34,583 nt of DNA from Bacillota bacterium (GCA_021784595.1 JAJYHT010000025.1:1-34583); one strand, 5' to 3'. Shown: positions 24,946-33,403, counted from the stretch's first letter. The notes: generated from the sequence alone by a model not told the origin. Numbers and translations: made by a program.

Positions 24946-26181
24946 GTGAATAAACCTGTTGTGCCGATAAAAACCCCAATTTTTGGTCGTTCCGGCTTTC
25001 CGACACCAATTGGGCCCATACCGTTTTTATTTTTGGGTGTACTGTCCCAATCAAGTATGTCACTCATCCAACAAGGGGTAGCGGTGCTGGGGGTACTCTT
25101 TGTTCGCCAATACCACTTGTCCTTGACGGGATTGGGTATTTTGGTTGTGGCTCCGTCGTTGGGAATGATGGTCGGACTGATTCCGGTCGGATGGATTGTG
25201 GACCGCATCGGTCCCCGCAAATTATTATTCATCGTCACAGGTCCCATGGCAGCGTTGGTATGGACCGTGGGCGAAGTGCACGCGTTTGGCCTCTTATGGC
25301 TGGCTCTGTTTGCAATGGGGATTACTTTTGGAACTGTGCCCGGGGTGGGAACTAAGGCGGTGTTTTTAGCTTTTGCAGGCCGTGATCGCGGGCTACCAAT
25401 GGGTATTCGCCAAACCGGGGTACCCATTGGAGCGGCGCTATCGGCGTTTTTGCTGCCGCATTGGGTGAGCGTGTGGGGCATGGCCGGATTGTTTAGCCGT
25501 CTTGCCGGCATCATTATTCTGGGAAGCTTAGGGTTTGCGTTGGTCATTCCTGCGGCGTCCCGCCGCACAGTCACCCAACCTGCGGTGCCGGTGAGGCAGT
25601 TGTGGAAGGCTTTAGCCTTTCCAGCCATGATTTCTATGCTGTTAGTTGGGGCTCAGTACGATATGCTGACCTTTACCATTCCAGACTTGGTGCAGCAGCA
25701 TGGTTTGACTTTGGCTATGGCCGGGATTGTCTTGGCAGTAGCGCAAATTGGCGGGGGACTGGGGCGCGTCGGGTTTGGCATGCTCAGTGATCGAGTGTCG
25801 GGTCATCGACCCCGGGTCCTGGGGTGGACCGCCCTGATTGCGGGTGGGGCAACGCTTGGAGTGAGCGTGTTGCCCCACCATGTCCCCTTCGGCATCCTGT
25901 TAGTGCTGTGGCTTATTTTGGGAACTGGTGCAGTCGGATGGAATGCGTTGGCTCTCACCTGGGCGGGGGAGTCGGTGCCGGTAGAACATGCTGGGCTGGC
26001 CATGACGACTATGGCCTCGCTGATTTATGTTGGGGCGGTTTTACATCCTCCGCTCTTTGGGTTTATCGCGGATCACACGGGCTCTCTAACATACAGTTGG
26101 ATTTGGCTTACAGGCTGTCTGGCGGTGGCTTTCCTTTTGAACTGGTTGGGACAACAACGAAGGCGCCGTAAGTCTCTCTGA
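24946..26181 (+). CDS. MFS transporter (OPA/oxalate-formate-like group)
   Basis: A 411-residue major facilitator superfamily protein with about twelve membrane helices. The cytoplasmic loop 2-3 motif is GWIVDRIGPRKLL and the corresponding loop in the second half is GMLSDRVSGHRPR. GIRQTGVPIGAALSAFLLP lies in helix 5, as in many organic-anion permeases. GTG 24946 has GAGGA with a 5-base spacer. It is 140 bases downstream of the hydratase gene, with no terminator seen between, and may be the import protein for the island's substrate. Confidence 0.88.
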   Translation: MNKPVVPIKTPIFGRSGFPTPIGPIPFLFLGVLSQSSMSLIQQGVAVLGVLFVRQYHLSLTGLGILVVAPSLGMMVGLIPVGWIVDRIGPRKLLFIVTGPMAALVWTVGEVHAFGLLWLALFAMGITFGTVPGVGTKAVFLAFAGRDRGLPMGIRQTGVPIGAALSAFLLPHWVSVWGMAGLFSRLAGIIILGSLGFALVIPAASRRTVTQPAVPVRQLWKALAFPAMISMLLVGAQYDMLTFTIPDLVQQHGLTLAMAGIVLAVAQIGGGLGRVGFGMLSDRVSGHRPRVLGWTALIAGGATLGVSVLPHHVPFGILLVLWLILGTGAVGWNALALTWAGESVPVEHAGLAMTTMASLIYVGAVLHPPLFGFIADHTGSLTYSWIWLTGCLAVAFLLNWLGQQRRRRKSL

Positions 26182-26717
26182 ATAAACTGATGTTCTTATC
26201 GTATGGCCATGAGGGTGTTGCGGTAAACCTATGGTTCTCAGAACGAGCATGTGTGGTGTGAAGTGCCCGGTTGCTTATTGGTTCAGCACCATCAGAAATT
26301 GCTGTTGTATTTGGATTAGGGCTCAGGGGGGAGCGGTAGCCCGAGGTGCACTCGAAATGAAGTCTTTCTAGAGGGCTGCGCGGAATCCTATGATATTCGC
26401 ACGATGGGCCATGCGGAATTATTTCGATACATTGCGCCGATAACGTTCTCATATCGCAGCCCTAGCCTAGAAATCTTATTTTCGGCACGAGTGTCAATCC
26501 CCTGAGCGAACTGCCGTGTTTACCACAGTTCAAGATGGCACGCGAGCTTTGTCAAGATTTTTGGTGCGCCAGAGACCGCCCGGATCGCGGCGAAAAAGCT
26601 CGCCTTGGGATGACAACCGTTGCCACCGTTATCCAGGAGATGGGCATCGCGCACCCAAGGACGGGCATACGTGGAGAGCTTTACGCACGGAGGGGCTGGC
26701 GGAGCCTACTTCAGAAG
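26182..26717. other. Gap without an assignable gene
   Basis: A 69-codon plus-strand frame (26535-26744, ending in CEHVLR) has no ribosome binding site and no recognised family. The rest is closed by frequent stops. The right end merges into the diverged repeat at 26718-26804. The stretch looks like decayed mobile DNA. Confidence 0.4.
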
Positions 26718-26804
26718 TCGTTTTGTGAGCATGTACTTCGGTGACAGAGCGATTGCTATGTCCATTGCGACACGTTCTCCCGGCTATTTTGGCATAAAAC
26801 CTGG
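26718..26804 (+). repeat. Diverged 85-bp direct repeat, copy A
   Basis: It resembles 28809-28891 along its length (roughly three quarters identical by eye). Shared blocks include GTGAGCA, TACTTC, AGAGCGA, TGCGACA and CTATTTTGG-ATAAAA. Copy A contains the stop codon and last codons of the HD-GYP gene. It may be an insertion-sequence end. Confidence 0.5.
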
Positions 26805-28217
26805 GTCGGCCGCAGACTCCGGTCCCTCTTCGAACGCGCCGCCTCCCTGCTCTAGCACCCACTGTAAAGCCTCCATCGCCTCGGAGGATAGGCGGCTGCC
26901 AGACTCAGGACTCATGATGCTCCACACTTCCTCGGTTGAGAGTTTGCGGCGGTAGGGTCGCGCATGCGCCAATGCATCGTAGACATCCGCCACCGCCACT
27001 ACCTGTCCAATTTCGGGAATATTCTCCCCCTGAAGGCGGCGGTGATATCCTGAGCCGTCGAGCCGCTCATGATGGGACGCAGCGGCAGTGGCCAGAGCCC
27101 GCAACGGTTCGATGGGCTCTAAAATTTCATAGGTCAACTGGGGATGCGCACTGACCGCCTCGCGTTCGGCCGGGGTCAGTGGTCCCGCTTTATCTAGGAT
27201 CTGATTGCTGACCCCGAGCTTGCCTAAATCATGGAAAAATCCCGCCAATAACGTCTCTTGCTGCTGTCTCACAGACCACCCCAAGGTTTTCGCCAAAATC
27301 TGTGCCACCTGAGCCGTCCGCACCGAATGCGTTGCCGTCCACGGAGACTTTGCATCCACCACCTCTCCAAATGTGCGGGCAATGTCCAAAAGGGGATCCA
27401 GCGAGGACAGCGGGATGCTCTTAGGTGCCGGGTCTAAAGCTGTAATTGCTTGGAGCCCGTCAAGGTTCTTAAGGTCTTGCCAGTACTGCGCACCGGCGCT
27501 TAACGTCAGAAATGTCGAAGCCAATTCGGGGTCAAACCAGGTGCCGCTGCGCTTTCGCACTACCTCTTGCGACCCGGCCGGGCCGTGCCGATTCCAAAAA
27601 ATTTCCGCCGTTTGAGCCAGCGCGAGGATGCGGTCTAGCAAGGGAATTTGCGGACCGGACAAGCCTTGGGGTTGTCCGGATCCATCCCAGTGCTCATCCA
27701 AGGTCAATACCGCGTCGGGAGCCAGTGTCACCCAGCCGAGTCGGCGGACCACGTCCGCACCACGAGTGCAGCGCATCGCCACCAGCTCGCGTGAAACCTC
27801 TTCCGGACCTCTCTTTCCCAACTGCACAATTTGTTGAAGACGCTCCCATGGGTTGCCGCCGCGCTTGGCCTGACTAAGTGCGTAGCGCACGGCCTGAGTC
27901 TTGCGCGACCAGTCCACCGTTTTCAGGGCATGCTTGGCGGCCCGGTCATCGGTTCCAAACCAACTGCTGGTCTCATGGGCGTTAGCAGAACAGCCTGCAT
28001 CTTTAAGCAACAGGGCATAATAAAGTTCTGCTTGTTGATCAGCCGGCAAATTCAATGCCCGTCCAAGAGTCATTCCGATCCAACAAGACCGGATGGAATG
28101 TCCCAAGACCTCACCTTCCGTCAAATCTAGTGCGCGGGACAAAGAGGCCAGCAGGCCCGCCAGCGGAATCGACGCACCTATGGGCACCACCTTGCCCGTC
28201 TTCGTCACGTTATGCAA
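26784..28217 (-). CDS. HD-GYP domain protein with a second, degenerate HD domain
   Basis: A 477-residue predicted cyclic-di-GMP phosphodiesterase. The C-terminal domain is canonical: H297 (THSVRTAQ), H329-D330 (FFHDLGKLG), then HPQLTYEIL and H382-H383 in SHHERLDGSGYH, and VADVYDALAHARPYR. The family name motif GYP reads GYH, with H392 replacing proline. The N-terminal half has HSIRS and DEHWDGSGQPQGL, a second HD-GYP copy that lost its paired metal residues. There is no membrane segment, so it acts in the cytoplasm. The start is TTG 28217, with GAGGAG 5 bases before. The gene lies between the two 85-bp repeats. Confidence 0.88.
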   Translation of the reverse strand: MHNVTKTGKVVPIGASIPLAGLLASLSRALDLTEGEVLGHSIRSCWIGMTLGRALNLPADQQAELYYALLLKDAGCSANAHETSSWFGTDDRAAKHALKTVDWSRKTQAVRYALSQAKRGGNPWERLQQIVQLGKRGPEEVSRELVAMRCTRGADVVRRLGWVTLAPDAVLTLDEHWDGSGQPQGLSGPQIPLLDRILALAQTAEIFWNRHGPAGSQEVVRKRSGTWFDPELASTFLTLSAGAQYWQDLKNLDGLQAITALDPAPKSIPLSSLDPLLDIARTFGEVVDAKSPWTATHSVRTAQVAQILAKTLGWSVRQQQETLLAGFFHDLGKLGVSNQILDKAGPLTPAEREAVSAHPQLTYEILEPIEPLRALATAAASHHERLDGSGYHRRLQGENIPEIGQVVAVADVYDALAHARPYRRKLSTEEVWSIMSPESGSRLSSEAMEALQWVLEQGGGAFEEGPESAADPGFMPK

Positions 28218-28808
28218 TGTCTCTCCTCATTTCACCTCGAAATGCACCGTTTGTTCTTCTTCCGAGGATAGCCTTCTCCCTTTGTTATTTATTCGCGTTG
28301 CGCCAGCCCGTACCTTCTCTCACCAGTCAAAAATTTACCAGCAGACGAGCAGGGAAATCTGGGGACGACGTGAACATGCTACGTATGGTCATCGTTCAAG
28401 AGTCCCGTCAATGCGTGGGGATAGGGCTGAACATTCATGAGGTCGGTGCGCATGATATGAGTCCAAGGATGCGCCGCCTTTGTCCCGTTCATATCAACTG
28501 CGTTGCCCGTCTTTCTCGCATAAGGTGGCATGATGGAGGATGCTCGAAAATTAATGGGTGGGGAACAAACATCTCAAGATATCAGCTGGCGATCCAGAAA
28601 GCAAGCAATAAGCGAACCGCCGCAAGGGCTGAAAGACCACTCTAAGAAGCGATGCCGATTTACTCTCGAGAAAGGAAGGCGGAGCCTGATGACGGCCTTC
28701 GCGGCATCCGGCGGCAGCACCCCCGAGGAATGGTTTGTACGAGCCGTATAAATCAAGAGGTTTACGGGCGCGGGCTGTAGGCGCAATCCTTCGGGCCCGC
28801 CTCGCAAT
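28218..28808. other. Gap, probably mobile-element debris
   Basis: No gene with a ribosome binding site is seen. A plus-strand 73-codon frame (28530-28751) and overlapping minus-strand frames match no family. GAGCCGTATAAATC-AAGA-GGTTTACGG (28741-28769) can form a hairpin with a GAGC start, faintly like group II intron domain V, but it lacks the proper second half. Confidence 0.4.
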
Positions 28809-28891
28809 TCGTTGGTGAGCACTTACTTCCCGATAGAGCGACCAGTCTTTCCTGATGCGACAGGATTCCACTATTTTGGAATAAAAACTGG
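28809..28891 (+). repeat. Diverged 85-bp direct repeat, copy B
   Basis: It corresponds to 26718-26804 in the same orientation; both copies end at CTGG. TTCCACTATTTTGGAA inside it is itself palindromic-looking, as insertion-sequence ends often are. Confidence 0.5.
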
Positions 28892-29023
28892 AGATGACGC
28901 AAGTCAATCCCTCTGGTGACGGGACGAAGGTGGCAATCATTGCGATCTTAATGAATCGGCGGCAAGGCCTTTCGTTGACCGCGGTGAAACGTGCTTGTAC
29001 TCCTAGGGGAAACCTGTCACGAC

Positions 29024-29063
29024 AGAGCCATCCCGATCTTCTCTGACCAAGATGGCTCTTTTT
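29024..29063 (+). terminator. Intrinsic terminator, plus strand
   Basis: AGAGCCATC at 29024-29032 pairs with GATGGCTCT at 29051-29059, and TTTTT runs to 29063. The T-run is on the plus strand, yet no plus-strand gene ends before it. On the minus strand it lies 30 bases after the transporter gene and could still act there without a T-tract. Confidence 0.65.
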
Positions 29064-29092
29064 GTGTGATTTGAGAGGGGTCTAGCGTGGCG

Positions 29093-30460
29093 TTACGCGT
29101 TCCAATGCTCTGTCACAGTTTCCAAATTGCGTTTGGTGGCTTTGATGGTAAACGGCAAGAGAAGTGCGGTCACACCACAGGCAATCGCCATCACGACAAA
29201 CCCTTGGGTAAATCCCCCGACGGCCACGGCAGATAAAACAAAGACCGGCGCCAACGCACCGCCAATATGCCCGAGTCCATCGGTTAAGGCTACGCCGGTG
29301 GCGCGTGCGCGCGTTGGGAAGTGTTCTGCGGTGAGTGCGTACAATAGTGGCACCATGAGCCCGATGGTCACGGAGGCGATGAACCCGAGCACCATAATGA
29401 CGGTGGGAGAAGGGAATAATCCAATAAGCAACAGGCTCAGCCCAAACACCACGGTGACCAACAAAATGAACCATTTGCGTTCAAAGCGATCGCCCAATAA
29501 GGCACTGCCTAATGCTCCGACAAAAAAGCCAATCCCGCTGACCACCAAATATCCGATGGTGCTCGTCAAGCTGTAGCCCCGGGAAACAAAGAGGCTTGGA
29601 GCAAGGGTTAGCCATGCATAGTTAGCCACATAGTACACAAACCAGATGACAACAAATAAGAGCAGGCGGGAAAAATATGGAGCGCTAAACAACGCCTGAG
29701 TCGGATATCCTTTTGCTGCGACTGCTTCTTTTGCGGGGACTATAGCGGGCAGAGGGACCGCAGAACGTTGCCGCAGAAAATTTTCGGCCTGTTCGACAAT
29801 TTTTTCTGCTTCGGCCGTGCGACTTTTGGACAGCAACCACCGCGGCGATTCGGGAATATTACGACGTAGCAGCGTGATGGTTACCCCCCCAATCGCTCCG
29901 ACCAGCAATAGGGCACGCCATCCCCAACTGAAATGGGGGACCAATGCCAACGCGATGAAGGGCACGACGGAAAATCCCGTATAGGCGAACGTTGTCGCCC
30001 AGCCCGTATAACGGCCTCTTAAGGGGGCTGGCGAAAGCTCACCTAAATAGGTAGTGACGGATGCGATTTCGGCCCCGATGCCCATTCCGGTGATGAATCG
30101 AAAAATATCCAACCACAACAAATTAGGGCTGAATGTGGATAAGAGCGAACCTACGGTAAAAAGTGCTACCGATAAGGTCAGGCTAAGACGTCGGCCGTAG
30201 AGGTCTGAGATGGTCGAATTGAGATACGATCCGATAATATAGCCCACGAGGCCAATGCTGATAGCCGATGCAGCCACGGCCGCCGTGATATGAAATTGTT
30301 TCGAGATAACAGGCAAGGCAAAGCCAATGTTGACGACATCGAAAAAACCAAAGAAATATCCCGCCCCGACGATCCATAGCAAAGATCGGGAATAGGGCCA
30401 ACGAGGCAGCCGATCCAGGCGCCCCACAATCATGGCGGAATCCGCAGGTGACTCAACCAA
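29093..30460 (-). CDS. MFS transporter, metabolite:H+ symporter/sugar porter type
   Basis: A 455-residue major facilitator protein with twelve helices. Signatures are SDLYGRRLSLT (loop 2-3), RFITGMGIGAEIASVTTYLGE (helix 4), PLRGRYTG, PESPRWLL after helix 6 and GDRFERKW (loop 8-9). This combination fits the sugar porter or aromatic/organic acid:proton symporter groups. The TTG 30460 start has GAGGAGG with an 8-base spacer. A 34-base copy of the catabolic-island operator lies 103-136 bases upstream, so it may bring in a substrate of that pathway. It is isolated from other metabolic genes. Confidence 0.88.
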   Translation of the reverse strand: MVESPADSAMIVGRLDRLPRWPYSRSLLWIVGAGYFFGFFDVVNIGFALPVISKQFHITAAVAASAISIGLVGYIIGSYLNSTISDLYGRRLSLTLSVALFTVGSLLSTFSPNLLWLDIFRFITGMGIGAEIASVTTYLGELSPAPLRGRYTGWATTFAYTGFSVVPFIALALVPHFSWGWRALLLVGAIGGVTITLLRRNIPESPRWLLSKSRTAEAEKIVEQAENFLRQRSAVPLPAIVPAKEAVAAKGYPTQALFSAPYFSRLLLFVVIWFVYYVANYAWLTLAPSLFVSRGYSLTSTIGYLVVSGIGFFVGALGSALLGDRFERKWFILLVTVVFGLSLLLIGLFPSPTVIMVLGFIASVTIGLMVPLLYALTAEHFPTRARATGVALTDGLGHIGGALAPVFVLSAVAVGGFTQGFVVMAIACGVTALLLPFTIKATKRNLETVTEHWNA

Positions 30461-30562
30461 ACTGATTGCCTCCTCGTAATATTCTGACTAACCACAGGGA
30501 TTCGAACCGCCATTGCGGCGGAAACACTCTGAATAATCGACGAATTGTGGTTCCTACCAATG

Positions 30563-30596
30563 ATGGCACAAATTTGATATAATATCAATAATCCAA
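30563..30596. promoter_or_regulatory. Second copy of the island operator-promoter
   Basis: It is identical to 21743-21776 except for one base, including the palindrome TTGATATAATATCAA (30574-30588) with its TATAAT. It lies upstream of the minus-strand MFS gene. The TATAAT reads on the plus strand, away from that gene; the palindrome as an operator is symmetric. The most likely binder is the GntR protein encoded at 21788. Confidence 0.65.
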
Positions 30597-30850
30597 GATG
30601 AAAAAACCTATTTTCCGTCGAACATCGACGAGCGCTGATAAGTCTGCGATCGCTATACTCGCGTCGCCTGCTAAGCGAAGCAGACGCGAGTGGCGAGATT
30701 TTGTGTCCAAAGGCCCTGTTCAGATCGACAAGCTTTCCATAGGCTTTTTCAATGGCGTAGAGAAGAAGGACTATATGAATTCGCACGTTTCCTTGATAGC
30801 GCGCGGACTTTGGTTGAATAGGGGAAAAACTGCTACATGCATCTAGTCAG
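30597..30850 (+). other. Leader-like region with possible 82-codon frame
   Basis: An ATG at 30598 opens an 82-codon frame ending at 30846. It follows the TATAAT box closely, lacks a ribosome binding site and resembles no protein I know. A strong hairpin (30657-30691) sits inside it. I think it is more likely untranslated RNA or chance than a gene. Confidence 0.3.
30657..30691 (+). repeat. Strong two-part hairpin
   Basis: ACTCGCGT (30657-30664) pairs with ACGCGAGT (30684-30691), and CTGCT (30668-30672) pairs with AGCAG (30679-30683), leaving a 6-base loop and a 3-base bulge. No T-run follows. Confidence 0.55.
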
Positions 30851-30866
30851 GTAAGTTGCATGAATT

Positions 30867-30886
30867 TATAATCGATATGTATCGAT
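30867..30886 (+). promoter_or_regulatory. arsR operator and -10 element
   Basis: ATCGATA-TG-TATCGAT at 30871-30886 is a perfect palindrome of 7-bp arms. TATAAT at 30867-30872 overlaps its left end. ArsR-type repressors bind such AT-rich dyads over their own promoters. The -35 region is weak. Confidence 0.65.
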
Positions 30887-30901
30887 GAACAGAAGGATGC
30901 C

Positions 30902-31192
30902 GTGGACGTGGCAGCCATTCATAAAGCTCTTGGACATCCTCAGCGCTATGCGTTGTTTTTAGATATTCTTGGAGGCGGCGGGAGAGAATCATTCAGCATT
31001 CACCCGGATTCCAACGACGAAGCTTGCTGCGTAGTAGACCTGATAGCGCGTCATTCCTTGGCACAATCGACTATTTCACATCATTTGCGGATTCTCTTAT
31101 CTGCTGGACTTTTGCAGCAAGAAGGCCGTAGCACTTTTAATCTTTATCGTGTCAATGAAACGACCTGGGACAGTTTTCGTCAGCACGTATGA
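30902..31192 (+). CDS. arsR: ArsR-family transcriptional repressor
   Basis: A 96-residue winged helix-turn-helix repressor that leaves DNA when it binds arsenite or another soft metal. Recognition region: HSLAQSTISHHLRILLSAGLL. The wing is EGRSTFNLYRVN. Before it, C42-C43 in EACCVVDL replaces the CVCDL of the classical arsenite sensor, so the ligand pair is shifted to adjacent cysteines. GTG 30902 has a short spacer from AAGGA; GTG 30908 is possible. It leads the arsR-arsM group and has a palindrome over its promoter. Confidence 0.87.
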   Translation: MDVAAIHKALGHPQRYALFLDILGGGGRESFSIHPDSNDEACCVVDLIARHSLAQSTISHHLRILLSAGLLQQEGRSTFNLYRVNETTWDSFRQHV

Positions 31193-31310
31193 GTTTGCCG
31201 ATTTGCCATGATGTGGACGAAAAAAGTGCCGCTTTTAGAGTACTTATAGACGAATAGTTAGTTGAAGTTATTCCCGGTGATGTCTCCCGGATCCACCAGG
31301 AGGTTAAAAG

Positions 31311-32123
31311 ATGAGCAATATATCTGAAGAGAAGGACAGTTTTTCCGCTGACATCATTCATCAATCGGTGCGTCAACATTACGGTCAGATAGCGGCGAGC
31401 AACGACTGTGGATGTGGCACGAGCTGCTGTGGCGACGCATCGTCGCCTAACGTCATCTCCATAACTATGGGATACACGACGGACGAATTGAATTCCGTTC
31501 CATCGGGCGCCAATATGGGACTGGGATGTGGCAATCCACAGGCGATTGCCGGCCTGAAAACAGGCGAGACAGTGGTTGATCTCGGTAGTGGAGGCGGATT
31601 TGATTGCTTTCTTGCCTCCACCCAAGTTGGACACGAAGGACGTGTTATTGGGGTAGACATGACTCCCGAAATGATTGTGAAGGCTCGCACCAACGCAATC
31701 AACGCGGATTACTCGAATGTGGAATTCCGTCTGGGAGAAATTGAAAATTTGCCTGTAGCCGACAACACTGCGGACTGCATCATTTCGAATTGCGTAATCA
31801 ACTTGTCTCCCGACAAGCGTCGTGTCTTTCAAGAGGCCTATCGTGTCTTAAAACCGGGTGGCAGGCTCGCCATTTCAGACGTGGTGGCGATGGCCGAGAT
31901 GCCGCTGGAAATGCGCAGCAATCAGGAGTTGCTCACTGGGTGCGTCGCGGGGGCCTCATACATCGCGGATCTTGAGGACATATTGGAAAGCATGGGATTT
32001 CAGTCCATTCAAATTCGACCAAAATCTGATAGCAGCGCGTTTATGAAAGAATGGATTCCGGGGACCAACATTACAGACTACGTGGTGTCATCCACTATTG
32101 AGGCAATCAAACCGATTGTATGA
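31311..32123 (+). CDS. arsM: Arsenite S-adenosylmethionine methyltransferase
   Basis: A 270-residue ArsM, methylating As(III) to mono-, di- and trimethyl forms, including volatile trimethylarsine. The SAM-binding GxGxG is VVDLGSGGGFDCFLA. The three arsenic-binding cysteines fit C73 (GLGCGNP), C161 (SNCVINL) and C211 (TGCVAGA); the last two are 50 residues apart, as recalled for the algal enzyme. An N-terminal cluster C33, C35, C39, C40 (CGCGTSCC) is an extra thiol patch common in bacterial ArsM. AGGAGG with a 7-base spacer precedes ATG 31311. It lies 118 bases after arsR, which probably controls it. Confidence 0.93.
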   Translation: MSNISEEKDSFSADIIHQSVRQHYGQIAASNDCGCGTSCCGDASSPNVISITMGYTTDELNSVPSGANMGLGCGNPQAIAGLKTGETVVDLGSGGGFDCFLASTQVGHEGRVIGVDMTPEMIVKARTNAINADYSNVEFRLGEIENLPVADNTADCIISNCVINLSPDKRRVFQEAYRVLKPGGRLAISDVVAMAEMPLEMRSNQELLTGCVAGASYIADLEDILESMGFQSIQIRPKSDSSAFMKEWIPGTNITDYVVSSTIEAIKPIV

Positions 32124-32174
32124 CGGGAACTCGGTTTTTGAGCAGAGATCTTCATGCAAAAATGGAGTGGTTGC

Positions 32175-32942
32175 ATGCGTAATGAGAGATCGCCAATTCG
32201 CGCCCTGATTTTTGATGTCGATGGCACCTTGGCGGAGACTGAGGCTCATGGGCATCGAATAGCCTTCAACCGGGCTTTTGCTGTCTGGAAGTTGCCTGTA
32301 GTGTGGGGAGTCAGGGAATACGGCGAGTTGTTGGATGTGACCGGAGGAAAGGAAAGAATTCGGAGCTATTGGCACAGCCATCCTGAGTTAAGGGCTTTAA
32401 GCGATGATGAGATAGCGGCGCTGCATCAACTGAAAACCCAATTTTTTCTTGAACTGCTGAACCAGGGCAAAATACCCTTGCGTCCGGGAGTGGAGCTTTT
32501 GCTTCGTGACGCCAGGGATCGCGGTGTGCGGCTGGGGATTGCAACCACCACAACCAGGGCCAACATCATTGCGTTGTTCACTGCAACCATGGGGACGGAC
32601 GCCCTCAACTGGTTTGAGGCAATCGTGGCAGGGGATGAGGTGGCACGAAAGAAACCGGCTCCAGATGTCTATAAAAAGGTTCTTCACCTATTAGGTCTGG
32701 ATCCGGTGCAGTGTGTTGCAGTTGAGGATTCGGAACCCGGTTTTCGGGCAGCGCAGGCTGCAGGCATTCCTACCTTGGTTGCCATCAATCAATATACATA
32801 TCACGGGAGCTATCCCAGAGCTGTCTGCGTGATCGATGGGTTTCAATCAACAAACATTGTGCAGGGATTAAACCTTCAACCCATTCCCCAACTGCAAGTA
32901 GAGCACATTGAGCAATGGTATGCTCAGGCACTGCATTCATGA
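32175..32942 (+). CDS. HAD-family hydrolase, CbbY/phosphoglycolate phosphatase-like
   Basis: About 255 residues. The four HAD motifs are DVDGTLAET (nucleophile aspartate), TTTTRAN (motif II threonine), RKKPAPDVY (motif III lysine) and VEDSEPGFRAA (motif IV acids). The cap domain sits between motifs I and II, as in the beta-phosphoglucomutase/CbbY group. It hydrolyses a small phosphate ester. ATG 32175 is preferred over ATG 32154 because GGAG lies 7 bases before it. It follows arsM by 51 bases, but no arsenic role is known for the family. In autotrophs CbbY accompanies RuBisCO genes; none is here. Confidence 0.85.
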   Translation: MRNERSPIRALIFDVDGTLAETEAHGHRIAFNRAFAVWKLPVVWGVREYGELLDVTGGKERIRSYWHSHPELRALSDDEIAALHQLKTQFFLELLNQGKIPLRPGVELLLRDARDRGVRLGIATTTTRANIIALFTATMGTDALNWFEAIVAGDEVARKKPAPDVYKKVLHLLGLDPVQCVAVEDSEPGFRAAQAAGIPTLVAINQYTYHGSYPRAVCVIDGFQSTNIVQGLNLQPIPQLQVEHIEQWYAQALHS

Positions 32943-33403
32943 TTTCCTGCATCCAGTAGACTCCGTTCTCAGTGCTCATAAGGGCTGTGAAGGGAGTTTG
33001 CTGCGGCCGCTTCCCTGGCCACACGGGCCAAAGTGACCTTTTGTTGGTGTGACCAAGTTCTGATAATTTTGGCGCCAAAAGCGGGGGTGTTGACCTTGAC
33101 CCGTATTATTGTCCACAGGAGGCGCCCGACCCCAGTGCATTGACGCCTCCAATGATCTTCTTTTTTGGGGTATCCGTATTTCGGGATTGATCAGACGTTT
33201 TCGGCGTGTCGTCGTGCGGATGCGAAATCCTATTGTGTGAATGATCCAACGTGATCATGTCAAATCATATTGTGTGGTTGATCACCGCGCCCATAGTGGA
33301 GAATTCTGCGTTAATTGGAGCGTAGCTGATAGCAGTCGTGTACACTATAATCGGGTAGTTGTGGATGGACTAACAGGCAGTTTAATTCAATACGACCCAT
33401 GGG
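32943..33403. other. Gap with hairpins and possible insertion-sequence scar
   Basis: TTTTGGCGCCAAAA at 33067-33080 is a 14-base perfect palindrome preceded by GTGACCAAGTTCTGATAA, which echoes the GACCA...TTCTGAT...ATTTTGG order in the repeat at 28809-28891. GGAGGCG (33118-33124) pairs with CGCCTCC (33144-33150), with a T-rich run ten bases on, possibly the HAD terminator. TATTGTGTG recurs at 33231 and 33268. No gene is supported. Confidence 0.4.

Noticed and set aside
24918-25628. Long minus-strand open frame of 236 codons
   Set aside because: It is fully antisense to the MFS transporter gene and has the Pro/Thr-rich look of a shadow frame.
28741-28770. GAGC-starting hairpin like group II intron domain V
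   Set aside because: The 3' half lacks the closing GTACGGTTC-type strand and no reverse transcriptase is nearby.
30497-30512. GGTTCGAATCC on the minus strand, like a tRNA T-loop
   Set aside because: The flanking bases do not form the five-base T-stem and no anticodon arm or acceptor stem is found upstream.
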